DNA of 64,000 nt from Clostridium sp. OM02-18AC (lineage in GTDB: Bacteria > Bacillota > Clostridia > Lachnospirales > Lachnospiraceae). The translations under genes and the position numbers were made by a program. Each line of letters starts with the position of its first letter. Position 1 is the first letter of the stretch. Below are positions 52,920-61,069 of this stretch, piece after piece. The DNA lies in contig NZ_QULW01000004.1 in assembly GCF_003481825.1 (NCBI RefSeq), forward strand, positions 1 through 64,000, given 5' to 3'. The notes below the pieces were generated by a model. It made no database searches. It was not told the origin of the DNA and saw only the letters and a program-made list of their open reading frames with translations.

Positions 52920-55454
52920 CTACAAATATTTTCCCGTTACACTTTCCGCACACGCCTTCACTTTCTCCGGTGTGCCGCACACCACGATCTGACCGCCTTC
53001 TTCTCCGCCGCCTGGTCCCATATCGACGACATAGTCGGCATTACGGATCAGATCCAGGTCATGTTCTATGACAATGACGGTCGCACCGCTGTCAATCAGA
53101 CGCTGAAATACCACAAGAAGCGTCTGTACATCCAGCGGATGCAGGCCGATGGTCGGCTCATCGAAGACAAAGACCGTGTCTGACTGGCCTTTCCCCATCT
53201 CACTCGCCAGTTTTAAACGCTGTGCCTCACCGCCGGAAAGACTCGGGGTTGCCTCGCCAAGGGTCAGGTAGCCAAGTCCAAGATCCGAAAGAGTCTGCAG
53301 CCGTCTGGACACCAGCTTTAAGTCATCGCATACAGGAAGTGCCTTGTCCACGCTCATGCTCATGAGTTCCGGCAGCGTGCTGGATGTACCATCTTCCCGG
53401 ACACGATGCACCAGGGAAGCTTCCTTGCTGTAGCGGGAGCCGCCGCAGTCCGGGCAGACAACCTCCACATCCGGCAGAAACTGGATATCCAGGCTGATCG
53501 AACCGGTTCCATCGCAGGTCGGGCAGCGCAGCTTTCCTGTATTGTAGGAAAAGTCCCCTGCCTTGTATGTTCCTTTCTTTGCATCCAGCGTTTTCGCATA
53601 AATCTTGCGCAGTTCATCGTGGATTCCAGCATAGGTTGCCACGGTAGAACGAATGTTGATACCGATCGGGGTCGCATCGATCAGCTTCACCTGGCTGATG
53701 CCCGGAGCCGACACGGCTTTTACATGCGTCGGAAGTGCCTCTCCACGCACCTGCGCCTGCAGACCCGGAATCAGACTTTCCAGGATCAACGTCGTTTTTC
53801 CAGAACCGGACACACCGGTTACTGCCGTCAGCCGCCCTTTCGGAATCTTCACGGTCAGTGGCTTTACCGTGTGGATCTGGTCTGTCGTCATCTCTATACT
53901 TCCCAGTTCAAACATACTTTCCGATTCTGCTTTTTCGCGCACCAGCATCGATCTGGCACCAGACAAAAAGCCGCCGATCCTGGAATTGGGGTCTGCCGCC
54001 ACATCCGTGATCGTTCCCTGGGAAATGACGTTTCCGCCCTTCTCTCCGGCTTCCGGTCCCATCTCAATGAGCCAGTCCGCATCTTTTAAGATCTGGGTAT
54101 CGTGATCAACCAGAACAATCGAATTTCCATCTTCGATCAGATCGCGCATCACACCACGCAGTCCTTCGATATTAGACGGATGCAGACCAATAGACGGCTC
54201 GTCCAGCACATAGAGGACTCCGGTTGTACGGTTACGCACCGACCGTGCCAGCTGTACCCGCTGCCGCTCTCCGGTCGAAAGCGTCGATGCTTCCCGGTCC
54301 AGAGTCAGATACCCCAACCCCAGTTCCAACAGGCGTACCGCCATTCCGCGGAAGGAATCGCAAATGCTTTCTGCCATGGAAACCATCTCTTTGGGAAGTG
54401 TCGCCGGAATGCTGTCCACCCATTTTGAAAGATCTGTCAGCGTCATACGGCAGGTATCTGCCAGCGTGATGCCTTCGATGCGCGGTGCCCTCGCCCGCTC
54501 GGAAAGCCGGGAACCACCGCAGGCATGACAGACATCCTGCCGTAAAAACTTCTCGACCCGCTTCATTCCTTTTTCATCGGTCACCTTCGCCAAAGCGTTT
54601 TCCACCGTATAAACAGCATTAAAATAAGTAAAATCCATCTCTCCCGCCGCACCGGTCTTGGAATTCTGATACAGCATATGGACCTTCTTCGCCGGTCCAT
54701 GGAACACGATTTCTTTTTCCTGCTCCGTCAGGTCACGAAACGGCACATCCGTCCGCACGCCTATATCCCGCGCGATATCCTTCATCAGCGACCACATCAG
54801 GGTCTGCCACGGCAGCACTGCGCCCTCCTCGATGGAAAGCGAATCATCCGGGACCAGGGTCGATTCATCCACCACCCGGACAATGCCGGTTCCGTCACAG
54901 GCCGGACACGCACCGGTGCTGTTAAAGGACAGTTCTTCTGCGGATGGCGGATAGAAATGCTCCCCACACTCCGGGCAGACCAGTTCCAGTCCGGCAGCTA
55001 CATTCATGGTCGGTTCCAGCCGGTGTCCATTCGGACAAACGTGGCTGGACAGACGCGAAAACATCAGACGAACCACATTGAGCAGTTCCGTCGATGTGCC
55101 GAACGTGCTGCGCATGCCCGGCACGCCCGGCCGCTGATGCAGCGCCAGAGCCGCCGGAACATAACGCAGATCATCCACCTGCGCCTTTTCTGCCTGTGTC
55201 ATACGGCGTCTGGTATAAGTCGAAAGTGCCTCCAGATAACGCCTAGAGCCCTCCGCATATAAAACGCCCAACGCCAGGGAGGATTTTCCCGAGCCGGACA
55301 CTCCGGCAATCCCCACGATTTTGTGTAAAGGAATATCTACATCAACATTTTTTAAATTATGCACCCGTGCGCCGCGCACCTGAATAGCGGTCGGGGTGCC
55401 GTGTTTCCAGTTTGGCTGTGATTCCGGTTGGGAATCGGGTAAATGAGTCGTCAT
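52920..55454 (-). CDS. UvrA2-type (excinuclease-like) ABC ATPase
   Basis: 844 residues, AGGAGAAC before the ATG. It is a UvrA paralogue: two ABC modules with Walker A motifs GVSGSGKSSLALGVLYAEGS and GVSGSGKTTLILESL, signature motifs LSTGERQRVQLAR and LSGGEAQRLKLASEMG, Walker B regions YVLDEPSIGLHP and FVFDEPTIGLHP, and zinc-finger cysteines (CPECGEHF, CPACDGTG, CPTCDGTG, CPDCGG). At 844 residues it is about 100 shorter than housekeeping UvrA, consistent with the UvrA2 class that lacks the UvrB-binding domain and is linked to drug or DNA-damage tolerance. It is probably an accessory gene. Degenerate repeat boxes lie in front of it. Confidence 0.88.
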   Translation of the reverse strand: MTTHLPDSQPESQPNWKHGTPTAIQVRGARVHNLKNVDVDIPLHKIVGIAGVSGSGKSSLALGVLYAEGSRRYLEALSTYTRRRMTQAEKAQVDDLRYVPAALALHQRPGVPGMRSTFGTSTELLNVVRLMFSRLSSHVCPNGHRLEPTMNVAAGLELVCPECGEHFYPPSAEELSFNSTGACPACDGTGIVRVVDESTLVPDDSLSIEEGAVLPWQTLMWSLMKDIARDIGVRTDVPFRDLTEQEKEIVFHGPAKKVHMLYQNSKTGAAGEMDFTYFNAVYTVENALAKVTDEKGMKRVEKFLRQDVCHACGGSRLSERARAPRIEGITLADTCRMTLTDLSKWVDSIPATLPKEMVSMAESICDSFRGMAVRLLELGLGYLTLDREASTLSTGERQRVQLARSVRNRTTGVLYVLDEPSIGLHPSNIEGLRGVMRDLIEDGNSIVLVDHDTQILKDADWLIEMGPEAGEKGGNVISQGTITDVAADPNSRIGGFLSGARSMLVREKAESESMFELGSIEMTTDQIHTVKPLTVKIPKGRLTAVTGVSGSGKTTLILESLIPGLQAQVRGEALPTHVKAVSAPGISQVKLIDATPIGINIRSTVATYAGIHDELRKIYAKTLDAKKGTYKAGDFSYNTGKLRCPTCDGTGSISLDIQFLPDVEVVCPDCGGSRYSKEASLVHRVREDGTSSTLPELMSMSVDKALPVCDDLKLVSRRLQTLSDLGLGYLTLGEATPSLSGGEAQRLKLASEMGKGQSDTVFVFDEPTIGLHPLDVQTLLVVFQRLIDSGATVIVIEHDLDLIRNADYVVDMGPGGGEEGGQIVVCGTPEKVKACAESVTGKYL

Positions 55455-55493
55455 GAAATGTTCTCCTGTATAAAGTTTTATATCCGTAATACA

Positions 55494-55577
55494 TACATTT
55501 TTTCGGGCCTGTTTTCGCCCGTTCTTTACACTTTTTCGTCCCTAATTCTATCTATTTTCCACATTTTTTCGGGTCAT
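55494..55577 (-). repeat. Three degenerate CCGAAAAAATGT boxes upstream of uvrA2
   Basis: Related 18-base boxes start at 55494, 55527 and 55560, 33 bases apart. On the minus strand they contain CCCGAAAAAATGT, GACGAAAAAGTGT and CCCGAAAAAATGT. They lie between the AAA/DUF4143 stop and the uvrA2 start, and resemble the tighter array at 56941-57054. Confidence 0.6.
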
Positions 55578-56888
55578 TCATTTTCCGCACAAAACATTGT
55601 CCAAATACTCTGCAAGCATATAAAGCGGCACATTGATCAGCCAGTCTTCTTTCTTATAATTAGCCATACTGCTTCTGATTGCTGTGGTGGGGTGATACTT
55701 ATCGCAAAATGCTTTTAAACTTTTTGCCCGAAGGTTCTGTTCTGCTTTTATCTCGATTGGGATACAATCAAGATCTCCCTGCAAAATAAAATCAATCTCG
55801 CCGGTTGAACGTTCTGTAGCAAAATAATAAAGTGGATATCCGGATGCGTGGAATTCCTGCGCAACATACTGTTCTGTGAGTGCCCTCTTAAACTCTTCAA
55901 AAATCCTGCTTCCTTCCAGCAGCAATCTGGCAGATAAACCTGCTTTCGCAGCCAAAAGACCTACATCGAACATAAACATTTTAAAACTATTCATTTCCAT
56001 GTAAGCGATGAGCGGAATATCCGGTTTGGATACTCTGTAGCTTTTTAAGATTAAGCCAGCATCTTCCAACCACTGAATTGCAAGTTCAAAATCTTTTGCT
56101 CTTGCTCCTTCCCGTAATGCTCCATACATGAACTTTCGGTTTTCTTTCGCCAGTTGGGATGGAATAGAATTCCAAACCATCATAATCCGCGGAACCACTT
56201 CTTTTGGTGCATGTTTGCTAAAGTCTTCTTCATAATATGTCAGAAGATTCTCCTGTATTTCACGCACTTCATACAAGTCATCTGTATCAATATAAGTCTG
56301 AACAACCTCTGGCATTCCACCCACAAAATAATACTTTTTCAGCAAATCCATATATTTTCCGGCATAGGCATTTATTAATTCATAATCCTGTGCCTTTAGT
56401 GTTTCATATAATCCGTTTTCTCCAATAGCCAAAAGGAATTCTCTGAAATTCATAGGGGACAATTTCAAAAAATCCACTTTTCCAACCGGAAATGATGTTC
56501 CCTGATGCAATGCAACGCCAAGCAGGGAGCCTGCAGCAATAATAGAATACTGCGGTGCATTCTCATAGAAATATTTTAAAGATGCCAATGCCTTCGGTGC
56601 TTCTTGAATCTCATCAAAAATAAGCAACGTATTTTCTGCCTGAAAGCTTTTTCCATATTCAATTTTAATCGCTGACAGAATCCGTTTTAAGTCAAAATCT
56701 AATTCAAATACATCTTTCATTGCTTTGTTATTATCAAAATTGATATAGACTGTATTTTCATAGAATCTGGCACCAAATTCTTTCATGATCCATGTTTTTC
56801 CAACCTGTCTTGCGCCTTGTATGATTAATGGTTTTCGATTTCGTTTCTTCATCCACCGTTCCAGCCGGGCAAATAACTCTCTTTCCAT
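55578..56888 (-). CDS. AAA ATPase with DUF4143 domain
   Basis: 436 residues; GAGGAGG before the ATG. The amino end is an AAA_14 ATPase (IIQGARQVGKTWIMKEFG for Walker A, LLIFDEIQEAPKALASLKYF for Walker B, YSIIAAGSLLGVAL). The carboxyl half has the DUF4143 restriction-like domain (YYFATERSTGEIDFILQGD, IPIEIKAEQNLRAKSLK). Such proteins are abundant, often variable between strains, and their function is unproven. The promoter is embedded in an array of four near-identical boxes, unusual for a single gene, implying autoregulation or a dedicated regulator. Confidence 0.87.
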   Translation of the reverse strand: MERELFARLERWMKKRNRKPLIIQGARQVGKTWIMKEFGARFYENTVYINFDNNKAMKDVFELDFDLKRILSAIKIEYGKSFQAENTLLIFDEIQEAPKALASLKYFYENAPQYSIIAAGSLLGVALHQGTSFPVGKVDFLKLSPMNFREFLLAIGENGLYETLKAQDYELINAYAGKYMDLLKKYYFVGGMPEVVQTYIDTDDLYEVREIQENLLTYYEEDFSKHAPKEVVPRIMMVWNSIPSQLAKENRKFMYGALREGARAKDFELAIQWLEDAGLILKSYRVSKPDIPLIAYMEMNSFKMFMFDVGLLAAKAGLSARLLLEGSRIFEEFKRALTEQYVAQEFHASGYPLYYFATERSTGEIDFILQGDLDCIPIEIKAEQNLRAKSLKAFCDKYHPTTAIRSSMANYKKEDWLINVPLYMLAEYLDNVLCGK

Positions 56889-56932
56889 AGAAACCTCCTC
56901 ATATACAACATATACTTTCCACTCTGATTTAT

Positions 56933-56960
56933 TCTATAATAACATTTTTTCGGATGTTAA
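56933..56960 (-). promoter_or_regulatory. Promoter of the AAA/DUF4143 gene, overlapping repeat box 1
   Basis: On the minus strand TTAACA (56955-56960), 16 bases, TATAGA (56933-56938). The spacer is almost wholly repeat box 1, so protein bound to the box would occlude polymerase. Confidence 0.55.
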
Positions 56961-57054
56961 TCCATATAACAGAACATTTTTTCGGATGTTATTTCGCTTA
57001 ATTTAACATTTTTACGGACGTTGCTTATTTTTAGTCTACATTTTTGCGGACGTA
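56941..57054 (-). repeat. Four 18-bp boxes at exact 32-bp period
   Basis: Boxes begin at 56941, 56973, 57005 and 57037. Plus-strand sequences are AACATTTTTTCGGATGTT (twice, identical), AACATTTTTACGGACGTT and TACATTTTTGCGGACGTA. Each has inverted ends (AACAT/ATGTT or ACGTT). The three spacers are 14 bases and unrelated to each other. The period equals about three helical turns, so all boxes face the same side of the DNA. This array takes up most of the 310-base gap in front of the ATPase gene. Confidence 0.85.
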
Positions 57055-57122
57055 TTTAATATAAATCACACACTCAATGATCAACAGACACTCCACTGAT
57101 ACCTTCTCGATATGCAATTCAA

Positions 57123-57182
57123 CAAAAAACAGAAGCCACATTTTCTTTTTTTCGAATTTGAAAATGTAACTTCTGTTTTTTA
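57123..57182 (-). terminator. Terminator of the TRIC-channel gene
   Basis: AAAAAACAGAAG..ACATTTTC (57124-57145) pairs with GAAAATGT..CTTCTGTTTTTT (57160-57181) with a two-base internal mismatch; T runs are present on both strands. It lies just past the leftward stop at 57199. Confidence 0.8.
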
Positions 57183-57198
57183 TTCTCTATTAGCCGCT

Positions 57199-57843
57199 CT
57201 ACCGGATCCGCGGCAAATTAAGCTTCAGCTTTGTTGCCAGCATACGGATTCCAAACACCAGTCCGGCTCCAAGCAGCGCCGCCGCGCTCTGCTGCATCCC
57301 ATGGAGTACGCAAAAGAAATAGCAGGCACTTCCCACAAGCGATGCCACCGCATAGATGTGCTTGGAAATGACCATGGGCATCCGCTGCACCATCATATCC
57401 CGGATGATTCCGCCGCCGACCCCGGTGATCATTCCCATGAAAATCGCCAGAAAGAAATTGCGCGGACACCCGGACTGCAGAGTTGCCTGAACCCCGTAAA
57501 CAGAAAAAATACCTAAACCGATGGAATCCACCACATTGTTCAGACGGTCAAGCAGCTCCGCATGACTGTCATAATAGCTCTTGTGCGTATATGCGATCCA
57601 GAATACCGCAAGGGTTGTCATGACCGACAATACGATTTCCGGGTAATTGTAAAAGTTTCCGGATGGCACCATACCAAGAAGCGTGTCCCTCAAAGTTCCT
57701 CCCCCAAGTGCGGTGATCAGCCCCAGTAACATCACCCCAAATACATCGACGCCTGCGTCGATCGCGATCATGGCGCCTGATATGGAAAACGCGATAATTC
57801 CCGCTATTTCCATTCCCATAAGAATCGTTTGAAAATCTGTCAT
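57199..57843 (-). CDS. TRIC cation channel family (UPF0126) membrane protein
   Basis: 214 residues from the ATG at 57843 (AGAGGG upstream; an ATG six codons earlier has none). Two repeats of three helices with the glycine-rich marks LGLITALGGGTLRDTLLG and MGMITGVGGGIIRDMMVQR. Bacterial TRIC homologues are trimeric potassium/cation channels; some relatives are proposed glycine carriers. It is a single-gene unit with a terminator. Function in this organism is unknown. Confidence 0.87.
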   Translation of the reverse strand: MTDFQTILMGMEIAGIIAFSISGAMIAIDAGVDVFGVMLLGLITALGGGTLRDTLLGMVPSGNFYNYPEIVLSVMTTLAVFWIAYTHKSYYDSHAELLDRLNNVVDSIGLGIFSVYGVQATLQSGCPRNFFLAIFMGMITGVGGGIIRDMMVQRMPMVISKHIYAVASLVGSACYFFCVLHGMQQSAAALLGAGLVFGIRMLATKLKLNLPRIR

Positions 57844-57969
57844 ACCCTGTTCCCTCTCCATGTTTGATTCGTTGTAATTGTTTTATTCCCCTCAATTACA
57901 ATTCTCTTCTGATTTTACCATGATTATGAGAACAGCGCAGTAATTTTCTTCCAAAAATCAAATCTCCTG

Positions 57970-58500
57970 TCATACAGGATTTTTTGTCGGGCAAATTTCT
58001 ATTCGGGAACGCACCATACTTCCAATCTTCCTGAAATACAGAACCGCAGCCAGCACAAGCGAAAGCACATCCGCAACCGGCTGTGCCCAGATCTTTGCCG
58101 GAACGTATAAGGCATAATCCAAGGATACACCATTTTCATCATCCTGATAAGAATCCTGCTCGAATTTTCCTTTCGTCGCATCGATCAATTCCTGTTGGGC
58201 GTCTGTAAAGACCACCTTCTGATTCATACCACCCCGGTCACCAACACGTGCACCACCCGTATGATTCTCACCATTTTCATTCTGTCCCTGCGGTCCCCTG
58301 TCACCTTTCTGTCCCCGGTCACCCTTCTGTCCGTTTTCACCGGCATCCGGTGCTGCATGTTCCTCTGATGCAGCTGTTTGTGTATCACTTTCGGATACCG
58401 TCGTTGTTTCTGCTGCGGTCGTCTGACTTGAACCGCATCCTGCCATCAGGGCAGAGACCATAAGCACTGGTAAAAGTTTTGCTGCTAAATTACGTCTCAT
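57970..58500 (-). pseudogene. Chimeric remnant: collagen-like lipoprotein/esterase amino end fused to a MATE carboxyl end
   Basis: A 176-residue frame. Residues 1-25 are a lipoprotein signal (SALMAGCGSS, Cys22). Residues ~57-72 contain Gly-x-y repeats (GQKGDRGQKGDRGPQG), and ~100-134 (FTDAQQELIDATKGKFEQDS, VSLDYALYVP) look like the start of an exported esterase. At about residue 136 (near 58095) the sequence changes to KIWAQPVADVLSLVLAAVLYF, the last helix of a MATE transporter, with a short tail. The joint is in frame. Most of both parent genes is gone. A translated membrane-anchored product is possible but neither original function can remain. Confidence 0.8.
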
Positions 58501-58594
58501 AATTTTCTCCTCGATTCTGTTATTTTACTTGTTGTCCCAGCAGTGAATCAAAATCTCATGTAAGCATAGGCTCTGATTCACTGCCAATAAAAAA

Positions 58595-58646
58595 TTGAGC
58601 AGCAAAAATGCGCGATAAGTTCGGACTTACGCATTCTGCTGCTCAA
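58595..58646 (-). terminator. Strong terminator after the aldo/keto reductase remnant
   Basis: TTGAGCAGCA (58595-58604) pairs with TGCTGCTCAA (58637-58646); AATGCG/CGCATT and TAAGT/ACTTA extend the stem inward around TCGG. The minus strand then has six T. A second hairpin, GCAGTGAATCA (58540-58550) with TGATTCACTGC (58574-58584), lies beyond it. Confidence 0.8.
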
Positions 58647-58654
58647 CTTGTGAT

Positions 58655-59212
58655 TTATATTACAAGCAAAATATGTTTATTTTGTGAAAAAAATGATTTT
58701 TCTCCAAGCCTCAATTGTTCGCAAAATAGGATGCGATCGTCTCCATTCTGGAAACCTGATCCACATGGGCTTGCCTCCCGGGGTGTAAAACTGCCAATGA
58801 CGGAATAGTCCTTTTCTTCCGGAGCTGCTTCCAGAAAACCAAGAATCCAGTCTAAATCTGCTTTTCCACGAATCCCTGGCAGAACTGTCAGCACCCCAGT
58901 CTTATCCAGGGCATATTGCAGGCACTGATACTCCATAAGCGCCTGACCGAAGGGAGATGTTTTCGCATCCAGAAGCTGCCAGTCCACAGACCGCTTGATG
59001 GTATCCATGTTTGTTGTCCAGCCATAGGTACCGGTTTCATAATTGGCTCCAAAATGGATCTGGAAATATGCCTTATCCCGGTTGCCTTTGAGCGCCCGTC
59101 CAGAGGCCACAAAAGGCTTTGCCTCAGCGGGTGCCATATCAAAATAATTGATTCCACGCTCCAGTGCATAGTGAATGGTTTCTTCCATTTCCTGTTCACT
59201 GGCAGCCTGAAT
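58655..59212 (-). pseudogene. Aldo/keto reductase remnant with internal deletions
   Basis: Within a longer open frame, about residues 65-212 match an aldo/keto reductase of the ferredoxin-associated type (MEETIHYALERGINYFDMAP, ALKGNRDKAYFQIHFG). The alignment jumps near 58985 to the carboxyl part (ALDKTGVLTVLPGIRGKADL, FLEAAPEEKDYSVIGSFTP). The first ~60 residues, about 100-120 middle residues (with the rest of the catalytic barrel) and the terminal cysteine cluster are missing. Joints are in frame. It cannot be an active reductase. Confidence 0.78.
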
Positions 59213-59307
59213 TTTTTCATCTTTTTCTGCACATACATTATAAACAGGGATACAGGATATATCAAATACTTCGTTTCTACACCTCTTTATGCCTGAAAAG
59301 CATGAGA

Positions 59308-60075
59308 TCATCTCTTTTTGTATAATACCAGTTCTGGATTTATTCCGTCTTTTTCGTAAGTAGCTATCAGCAGAAAATCCATTCCTGCAAGAACTCCAAA
59401 ACATCGTTCCCCGCCAAATTCACATTCCAGTTGGTTTCCGAGATACATCTTCTGGTCATCCAGAAATGGAACTGCGTTGCCATTTGGAAGCGGATACGCA
59501 AGATTGATATCCTTCCCGACAAGTGCATATAATGTTTCGACTTTCGGCAATCCTTCTATGTGCAGGTCGTTGATTTCCTTCACCAGCTGTTTCTTAAATT
59601 CCTCAAACTGTCCGTGATCACTGAGTTTCTCATATCGTTTCCAGTAATCCAGCGTCGGAAGCAGTTCTTTCATATAAGCCCGTGCCTGCTCCTCTGTAAA
59701 ATTCTCACTTACCATATGTTTCACGCAGACATTGATCAGGTCATCCATATTATGGTAGATATAGGTTCCATCGGCATAACACCATTTGCAGTAATCCTCA
59801 TTTAGATCGCCGTCCTGGTCCCGGCCGATGACAGAATCGTCGTAAAGCGGCATCCCGCAGCACTGGCAGATCAGCTCTCTTGGTTCCCCCAAAAGGGTAT
59901 TGATCGACACATCGAATTCCCTGGACAAAAGTTTTAAGGTTTCCGTATTCGGAATGGTTTCCCCGTTTTCCCAGCGCGATACCGCCTGCCTTGTTACCAT
60001 AATTTTTCCGGCCAACTCGTCCTGCGACATTCCTTTCTGGGTACGAAGCTTGTAAATAATATTTTTTGTTTCCAC
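59308..60075 (-). CDS. XRE-type HTH regulator with zinc-ribbon and effector region
   Basis: 255 residues from a GTG at 60075 with AAGGAG about 9 bases upstream. An XRE helix-turn-helix (NIIYKLRTQKGMSQDELAGK, VTRQAVSRWENGETIPNTET) is followed by a small zinc-ribbon-like region (CQCCGMPLYDDS, DYCKWCYADG). A carboxyl domain ends in FGVLAGMDFLLIATYEKDGI. Similar proteins combine a putative zinc-ribbon with a GyrI-like or unknown binding domain. It looks intact amid damaged neighbours and may regulate genes of this cluster. Confidence 0.8.
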   Translation of the reverse strand: METKNIIYKLRTQKGMSQDELAGKIMVTRQAVSRWENGETIPNTETLKLLSREFDVSINTLLGEPRELICQCCGMPLYDDSVIGRDQDGDLNEDYCKWCYADGTYIYHNMDDLINVCVKHMVSENFTEEQARAYMKELLPTLDYWKRYEKLSDHGQFEEFKKQLVKEINDLHIEGLPKVETLYALVGKDINLAYPLPNGNAVPFLDDQKMYLGNQLECEFGGERCFGVLAGMDFLLIATYEKDGINPELVLYKKR

Positions 60076-60107
60076 GCGCAATCACTCCTTCCACATTCCA
60101 TTTTATC

Positions 60108-60290
60108 TTACCGGGTTTGTGGAAGCAAGCAACCGGCAGTTGCCTTCATCGCATCAATTAGAACCAGGATTTTCTTCCTGATTTCTTCCATAATAATCTG
60201 AAACTCGGCATCACTTTTTCCAGTCGGATCTTCCAGTCCCCAGTTATCGTCGAACGGTCTGCCGATAAACGCTACTTTCTTCTTATTCAT
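60108..60290 (-). pseudogene. Arsenate reductase/low-molecular-weight phosphatase remnant
   Basis: A 60-residue frame from the ATG at 60290. It begins MNKKKVAFIG, like the first strand of the thioredoxin-type arsenate reductase family, then jumps to DDNWGLEDPTGKSDAEFQII, the carboxyl end of that family. The CX5R phosphate loop and roughly 70 residues between are missing. The joint is in frame. The start overlaps the end of the DUF5714 gene by 8 bases, so the two were probably cotranscribed. Catalysis is impossible without the cysteine loop. Confidence 0.72.
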
Positions 60291-60837
60291 AAAACGGACA
60301 CCTTTCTTTGATACATTGCTCATTCCGGTCGGTGAATTCACATTTCTGAGATTCATATTGTAACGTGACACCATAATGCTGATTGACATACGCAATCCCG
60401 TTCTTAAATGCGATCATTGCGTCACGTTTGCAGCATCGCGGACCATTTACCGCACCTAATTCTCCGATTGCCTTTGATACAAATTGCATATGATCTCCCC
60501 AGGTTCCGTCGGTTGAGAGCGGTCCAGTCCCATCAATGATAGAAAGCGCAGCACCGATTGAGGTGATGGCACCACAGATTCCCCATAATCCGCACATAGC
60601 TCCCGGCATCCGGAGTCCCTCTGCCATAAGTTTGTCCAAAGCCTGGTCAATGTCGATGTCTCCGCCTGCATTTTTATAAGCAACCAGCAGACTGGCTCCG
60701 TCCAGAATATGATGCTCTGGCCCGTGCATGCTGATATAATCTTTTTCCGCAATGTCCTTAAAAATCCGGAGCGGACTGGTTCCCAGCTCTTGTTTGATAT
60801 CTTTTACAATGCATTCCGCTTTTTCTTTTATCGTCAT
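60283..60837 (-). CDS. DUF5714 domain protein
   Basis: 184 residues from the ATG at 60837 (AAGGG upstream). Features are MHGPEHHILDGASLLVAYKN, GLRMPGAMCGLWGICGAITS and RCCKRDAMIAFKNGIAYVNQ, with a terminal cysteine group (CEFTDRNEQCIKERCPFYE). This matches the DUF5714 group of small cysteine-rich proteins, often near radical SAM or metal/redox genes. Function unknown. It appears intact and sits between metal P-type ATPase and arsenate-reductase remnants, hinting at a former metal-response locus. Confidence 0.75.
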   Translation of the reverse strand: MTIKEKAECIVKDIKQELGTSPLRIFKDIAEKDYISMHGPEHHILDGASLLVAYKNAGGDIDIDQALDKLMAEGLRMPGAMCGLWGICGAITSIGAALSIIDGTGPLSTDGTWGDHMQFVSKAIGELGAVNGPRCCKRDAMIAFKNGIAYVNQHYGVTLQYESQKCEFTDRNEQCIKERCPFYE

Positions 60838-60859
60838 AATTTCACCCTTATAGTTTCCT

Positions 60860-61069
60860 TTACACATTCTGTCTGCCATACTCTTTCCGCGATTTTTTGC
60901 TTCTGCAGAAGCAGAAGTAATTTTCCAAAACAGCTACAATGACCATCCCCCCAGTGTTGCCTTTCGTACCAACATTATAACATGGGGAACGTACCTTTTC
61001 TTTTATCAGATAATAAAGTCCAAATCCAAAAATTAATAATCCAATCAGCAGTCCAACAATTTTCGTCAT
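60860..61069 (-). CDS. Small membrane protein coupled to the P-type ATPase remnant
   Basis: 69 residues. The ATG at 61069 overlaps the ATPase stop as ATGA, with TGGAGG inside the ATPase end as ribosome site. One hydrophobic helix (IVGLLIGLLIFGFGLYYLI) is followed by a basic, cysteine-containing tail (YFCFCRSKKSRKEYG). Small membrane partners of this sort follow many metal ATPases in Clostridia. The tail may be scrambled, as neighbouring genes are. Function unknown. Confidence 0.5.
   Translation of the reverse strand: MTKIVGLLIGLLIFGFGLYYLIKEKVRSPCYNVGTKGNTGGMVIVAVLENYFCFCRSKKSRKEYGRQNV

Noticed and set aside
51632..53071. A genuine 479-residue two-domain enzyme
   Set aside because: It lacks the PLP lysine region and the M20 dimerisation domain, and its last 60 codons are antisense to uvrA. 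Best read as a pseudogene.
56941..57054. CRISPR-like array (regular 18-bp repeats)
   Set aside because: Spacers are only 14 bp, repeats are short and imperfect, no cas genes are present, and the boxes overlap a promoter. A phased operator array fits better.
58655..59404. Intact 249-residue aldo/keto reductase
   Set aside because: The barrel is missing its start, its centre and the cysteine-rich end, and residues 1-60 and 213-249 have no family similarity that I can see.
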